Shown here: positions 24,689 to 31,806 of the stretch, one piece after another
Layout of the letters: the number at the start of each line of letters is the position of its first letter
How positions within the stretch are numbered: position 1 is the stretch's first letter
Source: Thermohalobaculum sp039805905
Lineage (GTDB): Bacteria; Pseudomonadota; Alphaproteobacteria; Rhodobacterales; Rhodobacteraceae
DNA: 64,000 nt
Assembly (NCBI GenBank): GCA_039805905.1
Contig: JBDIVM010000014.1
Span: 45,912-109,911 of the forward strand
Direction of reading: 5' to 3'
Position numbers and translations under genes: made by a program
The notes under the pieces: generated by a model
Seen by the model: the letters and a program-made list of their open reading frames with translations, nothing else
Told to the model about the DNA's origin: nothing
Databases searched by the model: none

Positions 24689-24978
24689 CCGGCCAGGCCG
24701 AGCACGAGCGCCAGAAGCATCTCTTCGCACGCATCCGCGAAGTGCTGCTGAACGACTGGGATCCCATGGGGTTTCAGGACGCCGCCGTGCCGCCCGACGA
24801 CTACGACGACGTGGCCCGCGAGGTCCATGCCATCCTGACCAGCCCCGAGGCCAGCGCCGATCGCATCGCCGCCTATCTGCGCTGGGTCGAGCGCGAGCAG
24901 ATGCGCCTCCAGCGCCGCCCCGGCCGCGCCACCACCGCGGCCGCGACGCTGATGGCGCTGATCGACGAGGAGACCTAG
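24685..24978 (+). CDS. Conserved 97-residue protein in the rimM-trmD interval
   Basis: An acidic, helical cytoplasmic protein that overlaps rimM by four bases. It contains I-R-E-V-L-L-N-D-W-D-P-M-G-F, then D-D-Y-D-D-V-A-R-E-V-H-A-I-L and an R-I-A-A-Y-L-R-W-V-E-R-E-Q-M segment. This pattern (LL-x-W-D-P-x-G ... D-x-Y-D ... IA-x-Y-L-x-x-I-E) recurs in a widespread family of small bacterial proteins without known function, of DUF1871 type. I infer family membership from memory. It is co-translated with rimM and lies 30 bases before trmD. Confidence 0.75.
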   Translation: MTGQAEHERQKHLFARIREVLLNDWDPMGFQDAAVPPDDYDDVAREVHAILTSPEASADRIAAYLRWVEREQMRLQRRPGRATTAAATLMALIDEET

Positions 24979-25008
24979 GTCGCGCATCGCGCGCCGGGTA
25001 CACGCGCC

Positions 25009-25893
25009 ATGACCGCCAGCAAGCCCCGCTCCCACGGCATGTTCCGGCCGCGCCCCACCCAGCGGCCGAAGCCACTCATGCAGGACCAGACCCCGGCCGG
25101 GGCCTTCCGGGTCAAGGTGCTGACCATCTTCCCCGAGCTCTTCCCCGGCCCGCTCGCCGCCTCGCTGACCGGCAAGGCGCTGAAGGACCGGCTCTGGGCG
25201 CTGGAAGTGCTGGACATCCGCGATTTTGCGCGCAATAAGCACCGCACCGTCGACGATACTCCCGCCGGGGGCGGGCCGGGCCTCGTGATGAAGCCCGACA
25301 TCGCGGCGGCGGCGATCGATGCGGCACAGGCGGACGCCTCTCCGGACAGGGGGTGCTGGCCCGTGATCTATCTGTCCCCGCGCGGACGGCCTCTCACCCA
25401 GGCGCGCGTGCGGGAGCTGGCGGCGGGCGAGGGGATCACCCTCCTCTGCGGCCGGTTCGAGGGCGTCGACCAGCGGGTGCTGGAGGCGCGCGAGGTCGAG
25501 GAGGTCTCGATCGGCGATTTCGTGCTCACGGGCGGCGAGATCCCGGCGATGGTCCTGATCGACGCGGTGGTGCGCCTGAGGCCGGGGGTTCTCGGCAACG
25601 AGGCCAGCACCGCCGAGGAAAGCTTCTCGCGGGGGCTCCTGGAGCACCCGCACTACACCAGGCCTCAGGTCTGGGAGGGGCGCGGGATACCGGAGATTCT
25701 CCTCTCCGGCCATCACGTGAAGATCGCCGGATGGCGGCTCTCCCAGGCGGAATGGCTGACGAAGGAACGACGTCCCGACCTCTGGCGGGCCTACGCGTCG
25801 CAGGATCGCGAGGCAGCCGATGGAGACCAGGAGCTCTCGGACGCGCAAACCTCCGCCGGCAAAGGCGGGCAGAAGAAGGACAAGGGCACATGA
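25009..25893 (+). CDS. trmD: tRNA (guanine37-N1)-methyltransferase
   Basis: SAM-dependent SPOUT enzyme making m1G37 in tRNAs, which prevents +1 frameshifting; 294 residues. The trefoil-knot segments are V-I-Y-L-S-P-R-G-R-P-L, L-L-C-G-R-F-E-G-V-D-Q-R-V and I-G-D-F-V-L-T-G-G-E-I-P-A-M. The catalytic-region sequence is H-R-T-V-D-D-T-P-A-G-G-G-P-G. The protein has about 34 residues before the core (SHGMFRPRPTQRP...), longer than in E. coli; related Rhodobacterales TrmD proteins have such an extension, so I keep the 25009 start. ATG 25078 is an alternative. The stop overlaps rplS by four bases. Confidence 0.95.
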   Translation: MTASKPRSHGMFRPRPTQRPKPLMQDQTPAGAFRVKVLTIFPELFPGPLAASLTGKALKDRLWALEVLDIRDFARNKHRTVDDTPAGGGPGLVMKPDIAAAAIDAAQADASPDRGCWPVIYLSPRGRPLTQARVRELAAGEGITLLCGRFEGVDQRVLEAREVEEVSIGDFVLTGGEIPAMVLIDAVVRLRPGVLGNEASTAEESFSRGLLEHPHYTRPQVWEGRGIPEILLSGHHVKIAGWRLSQAEWLTKERRPDLWRAYASQDREAADGDQELSDAQTSAGKGGQKKDKGT

Positions 25894-26309
25894 ACCTGCT
25901 TCAGCAGCTCGAGGCCGAGCATGTCGCGTCGCTCGGCAAGGCGATCCCGGACTTCGCGCCGGGCGACACGGTGCGCGTCGGCTACAAGGTGACCGAGGGC
26001 ACCCGCACCCGCGTGCAGAACTACGAGGGCGTCTGCATCGCGCGCAACAACGGCGACCGGCTCGGCGCCTCGTTCACGGTGCGCAAGATCTCGTTCGGCG
26101 AGGGCGTCGAGCGCGTGTTCCCGCTCTACTCGCCGAACATCGACGCGATCACCGTCGTGCGCCGCGGCAAGGTCCGCCGCGCCAAGCTCTATTATCTCCG
26201 CACGCGCCGCGGCAAGTCGGCCCGCATCGCCGAGAAGTCGAACTACAAGGCCCGCGAGGAAGCGGTGGCCGAGCTGCCGCCCGCGCCGGAGGCCGCAGCC
26301 GCGAAGTAG
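25890..26309 (+). CDS. rplS: 50S ribosomal protein L19
   Basis: Ribosomal protein bL19 at the 30S-50S interface, 139 residues. It contains D-F-A-P-G-D-T-V-R-V, VQNYEGVCIARNN, SFTVRKISFGEGVERVFPLYSP and K-L-Y-Y-L-R-T-R-R-G-K-S-A-R-I. ATG 25890 overlaps the trmD stop (ATGA). The C-terminal Ala/Pro/Glu tail is normal for alphaproteobacteria. It is the last gene of the operon and is followed by a strong hairpin at 26336. Confidence 0.98.
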   Translation: MNLLQQLEAEHVASLGKAIPDFAPGDTVRVGYKVTEGTRTRVQNYEGVCIARNNGDRLGASFTVRKISFGEGVERVFPLYSPNIDAITVVRRGKVRRAKLYYLRTRRGKSARIAEKSNYKAREEAVAELPPAPEAAAAK

Positions 26310-26335
26310 CGCCGGGCAAGGAGCGGAATTCCGGC

Positions 26336-26360
26336 GGGCGGCCATGCGGCCGCCCGTTTC
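26336..26360 (+). terminator. Hairpin terminator after rplS
   Basis: A perfect 8-bp stem GGGCGGCC / GGCCGCCC encloses a 4-base loop (ATGC) and is followed by GTTTC, 27 bases after the rplS stop. The position and stem strength fit a rho-independent terminator, although the T-run is short. It also separates rplS from the convergent acyltransferase fragment. Confidence 0.65.
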
Positions 26361-26414
26361 GATTCCGGGTCCGGCTGTGACCCCCGACATTCATCCGGCG
26401 TAACGCTTCGTTTC

Positions 26415-27905
26415 CTATCGAAGGTCAGGGACCGCGGCACGCGGCGTCGATATCTCTGCGGTCGCTCCCATGCGATGACTTGAGTCTACGCTGTCGACGG
26501 AGAAGAACCGCTGCAGGGTTACATCAGAGAGTGTCTTCGTCGCGCCATAGGTCGAAAAGTGCGCGTTGTCATACATCAGTAGCTTACCGTTCTCGTAGGC
26601 CAGGCATTCCTTGGAGCGGCAGAGCAGGTCCATCGGATTGTAGAAATGCTCCGCCCCGACCAGGGCAGCCATCCGCGCGTTCAACCTCCAGTCGTTCCGG
26701 ACCCTCGCGAAATAGGGCTGCGCGGGATCGTCGCGCCGCGCGAGGCGCACGCCGAGAAATGCCGGGTTCTTGAACGGAAAGTCGGGATTGTCACCAATTA
26801 CGTAGACCTCGACGCCGGTATCCCTAACTGTCTTCAAGCTGTGCTCGAACAGCTCCCAGGTTCCTCCATTCCTGAAATATCCATACCCCCAATCTGCCGA
26901 CAGCACGACCCGCTCCACGCCAAAGTCGCGGATGATGTCGAATATATGATCGTTGTTGGTTTGGCAGTTCGCCCTTCGCCATCCTCTGGACGATACGCCA
27001 ATCATTGGCCCGGAGTCCGGAGTGCCGAGCACCGGGGCACATCCTCCACTCGTGTAGACGAGAATATTGGTATCAAAGCGGGTCGGGTTTTGAAGGATCG
27101 CCGGGACGTAGTGATATGCATGGGAGTCGCCCCAAAGTAAGATCGTTGGTCCGCCTCCGCGGGTCAGGTAACAGGCGTCACCCGCCCAGTCCCGCCAGTC
27201 CCGGACAAAACAATGCGCCGTCATTGCATCTTGCGGATCGTCCCGCTGCGCAATCCCGGCTTCATTCCCCATGCGTGCGGGAAACCCATCCATATAGAAT
27301 GTGATGATGCCGAGCATTGCGGCCGTTGTCGCCGCCGCCGAAGACAGCGAGAAAATAGAGGTCCGCGAGACGCGCTTCCGGTCCCGGAACGGGCTTTCCA
27401 CGAACCGCCACGACACCCATGCGGCGCAGATACTGGTGACCGCCATCGCCAGCAATTCCGGCGTGGCTGGGTCGCGCAGTAGCTGGTACTTCCAGAAGAC
27501 GATGATCGGCCAGTGAAAGAGATAGAGCGAGTAGGAGATCAGACCGACGGAAACGGGCAGCGGCGAACTCAGCAGCCGCGCGACGACGGTTGTGCGCTCG
27601 CCGCCAGTGTGAATGAGCATTGCAGTGCCCAAGACGACCGGCGCGGCGTTCCATGCCGGAAAGGGGCTCTCGCGGTTCAGTAGGATCAGAGGCGACACCA
27701 TGAGCACGAGGCCAGCCACCGCAGCGGCTTCGCAGGCGATCCGGCTCCTGACTTGAGGCACGAGCCCGATTTCCAAGAGGGCGCCGCACAGCAGCTCCCA
27801 GGCGCGTGTATGCGGTAGGTAGAAATTTCCGGAAGGGTCGATGAATGCCCAAAGGCAGCTCAGTCCGAAGGAGGTGATGGCGATCACCAGGAACGTCGGG
27901 CGCAC
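26415..27905 (-). pseudogene. 3' fragment of O-acyltransferase: transmembrane half plus SGNH domain
   Basis: The larger part of a gene for an OafA/YrhL-type membrane acyltransferase with a C-terminal periplasmic SGNH domain, which acetylates surface polysaccharide. This part holds the later helices (LHTGGERTTVVARLLSSPLPVSVGLISYSLYLFHWP carries the family S-Y-x-x-Y-L-x-H-W-P motif) and WRFVESPFRDRKR. The SGNH domain starts near I-L-L-W-G-D-S-H-A-Y-H (the block with the catalytic Ser) and ends with Y-D-N-A-H-F-S-T-Y-G-A (Asp and His). It reads in the same frame as the 27924-28466 fragment, with a single TAG at 27926-27924 between them. The nominal GTG start at 27905 lies inside a helix, so independent translation is unlikely to give a working enzyme. 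Confidence 0.85.
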
Positions 27906-27923
27906 GCTCTTTGACGACCATCG

Positions 27924-28466
27924 CTAGATCACGAGCATCGCTATCGGCGCGATGAGGTAGAACTGCTCCTCCACCGCCAGTGACCAAGTGTGCAGGAAGG
28001 GCCGGTATTCGGCCGGGCCGGTGAAATAGTCGGTCTGGAGCCAGAACAGGATATTGGCGGAGAATACTGCGGCAGCGGTTGCTCCAGCGCCCAGGTAGCG
28101 CAGCTCGTCAGGCATAAAGATCAAGAGCCCTGCTAGAAACGTGCACGCAATCGTTACGGTTAGCGCCGGGAATATCCGCCGCGCCCGGCGCTCGTAGAAG
28201 GTGATTACGCTGAATGAGCCGCCCGCAATCTCGCGAAAGATGAGCTGGGTGATAAGGTAACCCGAGATTACGAAGAATATATCAACTCCCGCATATCCGC
28301 CTGATAGCAGGGCATCGTTCAGGTGAAAGAGCAGAACAGAGAGTACCGCGATCGCCCGCAGTCCATCAATGTCCCTGCGGTAAGCTGGGCTTAGTTTGGC
28401 ATGCACTGCATGTCCAGGGAAAAGCCAGGCGCCAATGCGATAGAGAACTTCAAGCTTCACCGCCAC
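27924..28466 (-). pseudogene. 5' fragment of O-acyltransferase, ending at an in-frame amber codon
   Basis: A 180-codon N-terminal part of the same OafA-type acyltransferase. The order of motifs is standard: Y-R-R-D-I-D-G-L-R-A-I-A-V-L-S-V-L-L-F-H, G-V-D-I-F-F-V-I-S-G-Y-L-I, Y-E-R-R-A-R-R-I-F-P-A-L, and F-L-H-T-W-S-L-A-V-E-E-Q-F-Y. It then stops at TAG (27926-27924) after M-L-V-I. The frame continues beyond as R-W-S-S-K-S-V-R-P-T-F-L-V-I-A. A Trp codon TGG changed to TAG by one base would explain it. The catalytic His of the acyltransferase is in this part, and the SGNH domain is in the other. Confidence 0.88.
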
Positions 28467-28538
28467 TCCCCAACCTCAACCGACGCCAGGCAGCATCCAC
28501 CATTCTAAAGTTTAGGCTATTCAATGAATCTGACCTAA

Positions 28539-28722
28539 CTATGGCTAGGGTCCAGACCCACTTGAGCCTTAAGATGATGATTTCGGCAAGAACGATGGCG
28601 CGCAGCAGGTTCCGTATGCGGCTGTCGAAGCGAGTGCCGATGCAGCGCCGGTCCTTGAGGCGGCAAAACCAGCACTCGATGAGGCGCCTTCTCTATGGCG
28701 CAGTGGCTGCATGCACACCCCC
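28539..28722 (-). mobile_element. Remnant of an IS5-family transposase C-terminus
   Basis: Read on the minus strand, the segment encodes R-R-R-L-I-E-C-W-F-C-R-L-K-D-R-R-C-I-G-T-R-F-D-S, followed by R-I-R-N-L-L-R-A-I-V-L-A-E-I-I-I-L-R. This is the C-terminal signature of IS5-type transposases (RxxIExxFxRLKxxRRIATRYD ... N). A stop codon lies just before the R-R-R segment and nothing recognisable lies further upstream, so only about 50 residues remain. No terminal inverted repeats were identified. The fragment lies about 75 bases before the start of the broken acyltransferase gene. The rest of 28467-28913 shows no gene. Confidence 0.7.
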
Positions 28723-28913
28723 GTGCTCACACTCTTTGCTCACACCCACCATTTTTTGACTTCCAAATGAAATCAACGACTTGACCTCCTGCTCAAGCTT
28801 GAGCAGCCTTGCGCGGGGCCAGAATTCCACCGCCAGCCCGTGCATCTCCCGGTCGCCATGGCAGACCGGCTCGGCTCGGCCTCGACCGCACCGCCGCGCG
28901 CGCCAGACAGCGC

Positions 28914-30065
28914 CTAGGCGCGATCTCCCAGGATCTGCCCCAGCCAGAGCGGCGCATCGGGACGGATTTCGACCGGGACCGGGACAACCCCGTCGATCCC
29001 TTGCAGCGCTTCAGCCGCCGCGGCCAGCGCCTCCTGCGGTCCCAGGACATGCCACCGCGAGATACCGGGATAGCGTCCGGCCTCCCGCACGATGGACTTG
29101 ATGGCCGCGTCCTCGGGCGGAAGCCATGCCACGGCCGCAAGCCCGCCGTTGTGGAAATGAACGATCGGGCGCTCGGTCAGGGCCCTGCGCACCTTCTCGT
29201 GCCGCAGGTCGAGGAAGACGAGCATCCTTGGCACATCGCTGTCGGCCCGCAGCGTGCAGCCCCACTTCGCCTTGAACCAGATCGGTCCCTTGCCGAGAAA
29301 GGGCAGGCTTCCCCCGAAATTGGCGGCGGGCAGGCCGAGTTCCCGCCCGCGTTGCAGGCTCTGCACGATGAGGGCAGAGATGACGCGCTTCTGCCGCACG
29401 CTCTCGTCGGCGTCCCTGATTCCGAGAAGGCCCAGACCGTAGATGTTCGCGTCCGGCATGTTGAGTATGCCCGCGACCCATTCCCCGTCCAGATCCGCAC
29501 ACAGGAGTTCGCCGCCCTGCCCGAGCTGGGCGAGCATCTGACCGAGGGGCATCCCTGCCCCGTCCTGCATGTGGAACTTGCGCGCGAAGGGCACGAAGTG
29601 CCGGCCGTGGAACTCCCGGACCGCCTCCGGATCGGTGGTGAGCCGATAGGTGAAGCCGGCCTTCCGGGCGCGCCGCATGTCCTCCCGGACGGAGGAATCG
29701 CGAAGCCCCTCCAGGAGCGCGTCCGAGGTGTCGGGGAGCGCCCTGGTCAGGGTCACCAGCATGGGTGCCTCGACGGCGCGGCCAGCGGGGTCGTGCAGGC
29801 CGGGCGCACCGTACTGCGCGCAGAAGACCGACACCGCCCCGCCCGCGGCCCGAGCGGCGCATCGGGACAGGACAAGCGACCGATGGATGCGGCTGCGGCT
29901 GGTGGTGTGGCAATTCTCACCGCACAACATATCGGCCACGCGGGCAGCCCGTTCGTGCATGCCGGCGAACCAGAGATCGCCGTCCTCTCCGGAGAACCCG
30001 GTGATCCGGGGAAAGGGAAAGCGGGCGCGAAGGATCTTTCGCATGCGGGAAACCAACAGTCTCAC
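28914..30065 (-). CDS. FemAB/BioF2-like GNAT acyltransferase
   Basis: A protein of about 383 residues with a two-part GNAT architecture resembling the FemAB/CelD-type domain (BioF2-like), which transfers acyl or aminoacyl groups in envelope or polysaccharide synthesis. Landmarks are REDMRRARKAGFTYRLTTDPEAVREFHGRHFVPFARKF, then A-D-L-D-G-E-W-V-A-G-I-L-N, and finally A-A-N-F-G-G-S-L-P-F-L-G-K-G-P-I-W-F-K-A-K-W-G, a segment typical of this family. I prefer GTG 30065 (MRLLVSRMRKILRARFPF), which has GGGAG seven bases upstream. An ATG at 30149 would put a strong terminator-like hairpin inside the coding region, and ATG 30044 is another option. Substrate unknown. It has no close same-strand partner. 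Confidence 0.8.
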   Translation of the reverse strand: MRLLVSRMRKILRARFPFPRITGFSGEDGDLWFAGMHERAARVADMLCGENCHTTSRSRIHRSLVLSRCAARAAGGAVSVFCAQYGAPGLHDPAGRAVEAPMLVTLTRALPDTSDALLEGLRDSSVREDMRRARKAGFTYRLTTDPEAVREFHGRHFVPFARKFHMQDGAGMPLGQMLAQLGQGGELLCADLDGEWVAGILNMPDANIYGLGLLGIRDADESVRQKRVISALIVQSLQRGRELGLPAANFGGSLPFLGKGPIWFKAKWGCTLRADSDVPRMLVFLDLRHEKVRRALTERPIVHFHNGGLAAVAWLPPEDAAIKSIVREAGRYPGISRWHVLGPQEALAAAAEALQGIDGVVPVPVEIRPDAPLWLGQILGDRA

Positions 30066-30100
30066 ACGAACACTCCCGGTCTCAGAAAACGCTGCAGCGG

Positions 30101-30136
30101 CAAAAGAGGGACCCGACCCGCTCGCGGGCCGGGTCC
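30101..30136 (-). terminator. Rho-independent terminator-like hairpin in the leader of the acyltransferase gene
   Basis: On the minus strand GGACCCG-G-CCCGC pairs with GCGGG-T-CGGGTCC through a 2-base turn, giving a 13-bp stem with one G-T pair. It is followed immediately by CTCTTTTG. It ends 36 bases upstream of the GTG start at 30065. No gene on this strand lies upstream to be terminated, so premature termination (attenuation) of the acyltransferase message is a reasonable reading. Confidence 0.6.
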
Positions 30137-30149
30137 GTTCATGTGCCAT

Positions 30150-30595
30150 CTTCTTCTTTTACCGCATCTGCCGCCAAACGCCCAAGGAATTTTCCGAGCC
30201 TCGATCGGGCGCTCCAGGATGAGTGTCGGCGCATGACCGTCCGGTCGCCGCGCCGCAGAACATCGGACGGAGTGCGCGATCCGCTTCGATTGCGTCGATG
30301 CCGGCAACCCCGGCGGGGTCGCGGCCGAAAGGCCCTGTCCTGCGGCGACCCCCGATACACGGGGTGATCCGGACTTCGGATCGGGTGCAGGTTTCCTGGA
30401 CGCCGCGCCGGAGCGCGGGAGCGGCAAGCGCAGGTGGATGAGCGAAGGGGGTCACGTCACCCTCCGCCCAATGGGCCGAAATCCACGCTTCGCCGACGGA
30501 AAACCCACGCTCACTCCATCTGTCGCACCCACGCGGTGACACGAGGTTCTCGCCAGCGCCGCAATGGAGCGGCGCATCAGTCGAAGGAGCCTGAA
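30150..30595. other. 446-bp interval without a gene
   Basis: Between the leftward acyltransferase region and the rightward DUF1127 gene I find no frame with protein-like composition and no RNA gene. The interval must hold the promoters for both directions, but none can be assigned. Confidence 0.5.
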
Positions 30596-30835
30596 ATGTC
30601 TACCTCCCGTTCCACCTCCGCTCACGCCGTTTCGGTGGCCCGGATCGCCTCGGCGGTCGCTGCACCTCTTGCAAAGGTCGTTCGCTACCTTCGGCGGGAA
30701 GCGGAGATTGCCCGTGCCGAGCGCGCGATGGGACAGATGAACGATCAGCTGCTCAGGGACATCGGCGTGCATCGGAGCCAGATTCAGATGGCTGCCCGCA
30801 TCGGCAGGGCCGAGCATGGCCGTCGGTACCTCTGA
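30596..30835 (+). CDS. DUF1127 small basic protein (YjiS-like)
   Basis: A 79-residue protein ending in the DUF1127 signature: R-A-E-R-A-M-G-Q-M-N-D-Q-L-L-R-D-I-G-V-H-R-S-Q-I. The N-terminal half is a Ser/Ala-rich helix (HAVSVARIASAVAAPLAKVVRYLRRE). ATG 30596 is preceded by GAAGGAGCCTGAA, a good ribosome-binding site, and the longer frame to 30434 is non-coding. Small DUF1127 proteins in alphaproteobacteria and enterics have been linked to RNA-based regulation and to phosphate or arginine metabolism. What this one does is unknown. Confidence 0.9.
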   Translation: MSTSRSTSAHAVSVARIASAVAAPLAKVVRYLRREAEIARAERAMGQMNDQLLRDIGVHRSQIQMAARIGRAEHGRRYL

Positions 30836-31017
30836 CATGGAGTGCACCGACACCCGGATCGCGGCGCGGCCGCACAGCGGAACAGGCTGGCCGCGATCCG
30901 TGCAATCTGGCAGATCTCTCGCGAAGGTTCCGTCCCCGATTTCTGCATCCGACCCTTGATCCGGGTGCGCCTTTCGGCGAAAGGGTGCCGCGCCACCGAT
31001 GAGCGCCTCAGACGCGG

Positions 31018-31806
31018 GTGAATGCAGCGATGCCGCAGAGCATGTTCGATCGCTACGGCGGGGCCGAACGGGTCATGGATCTGATCTTCACCTTCTACGA
31101 TCGCGCTCCGGCATTCGAGAGGCTTGCGCCCTTCTTTGCAGGCTGCGACATGCGCCGGCTCGTCGAACACCGGACGAAATACATCTCCGCCGTCATGGGC
31201 GGACCTCCAGGCTACTCGGACCTGCACCCGCGCGACGTGCATGCGTCACGCGGAATCGCAGATGCGGAGTTCGACGGAATGCTGGCACTGCTCGGCTCCG
31301 TGATGACGGAGTCGGGATATGACGCTGCCGATGCCGATAGGGTTATCAGGCGGCCTGCATCGCTCCGCCGCGTCATCGTCAGCAAACGAGCGGAACGATC
31401 AGGCCGGTTCGGGCGGGATAAGGCCGCGCGCTGCCGCAGCCTCGTCCGCGAGCCCCATGTCCTCGAACATTCCGGCGGCGCGCGCGAGCAGCTCTGTGGC
31501 GGTCCGCTCGCCCCGACCGCGGCGCGCCATTGCTACGAGCACCCGCGCCTCGATCGGCCGGAAGCCGGCCTGCCCAGCGATCCGGGCGGCGGTCTCGAGA
31601 TGGCGTGCAGCTGTCGCGGCATCCGGCTCGATCTCGGCCAATACCTCAAGCACCCGGATCCGCTGCCATTCGTCTCCATCCTTCTCGGCCCGCCGTGCGG
31701 CCCACGCCAGCTCGCCGCCTGCGGCCGGATCGCCGCGCAAGGCCCGCACGAGCGCCAGCAGGCCGCGTGTGACATTGGCGAAATGCAGCATGTTGACGGT
31801 CCTTGA
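31018..31806 (+). CDS. Truncated haemoglobin with a run-on C-terminus
   Basis: Residues 1 to about 125 are a group I-like truncated globin: MFDRYGGAERVMDLIFTFYDRAPAF, L-A-P-F-F-A-G-C-D-M-R-R-L, TKYISAVMGGPPGYSDLHPRDVH with the likely proximal His in D-V-H, then GIADAEFDGMLALLGSVM. It would bind O2 or NO. A normal protein would end near 31395 (RRVIVSKRAER), but no stop occurs there. The frame runs another 137 codons to 31806, antisense to the last 408 bases of the convergent regulator gene. That tail is arginine- and proline-rich shadow sequence. A single indel near the end would bring in a TAA at about 31422. GTG 31018 is used as start; ATG 31030 is also possible. Confidence 0.7.
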   Translation: MNAAMPQSMFDRYGGAERVMDLIFTFYDRAPAFERLAPFFAGCDMRRLVEHRTKYISAVMGGPPGYSDLHPRDVHASRGIADAEFDGMLALLGSVMTESGYDAADADRVIRRPASLRRVIVSKRAERSGRFGRDKAARCRSLVREPHVLEHSGGAREQLCGGPLAPTAARHCYEHPRLDRPEAGLPSDPGGGLEMACSCRGIRLDLGQYLKHPDPLPFVSILLGPPCGPRQLAACGRIAAQGPHERQQAACDIGEMQHVDGP

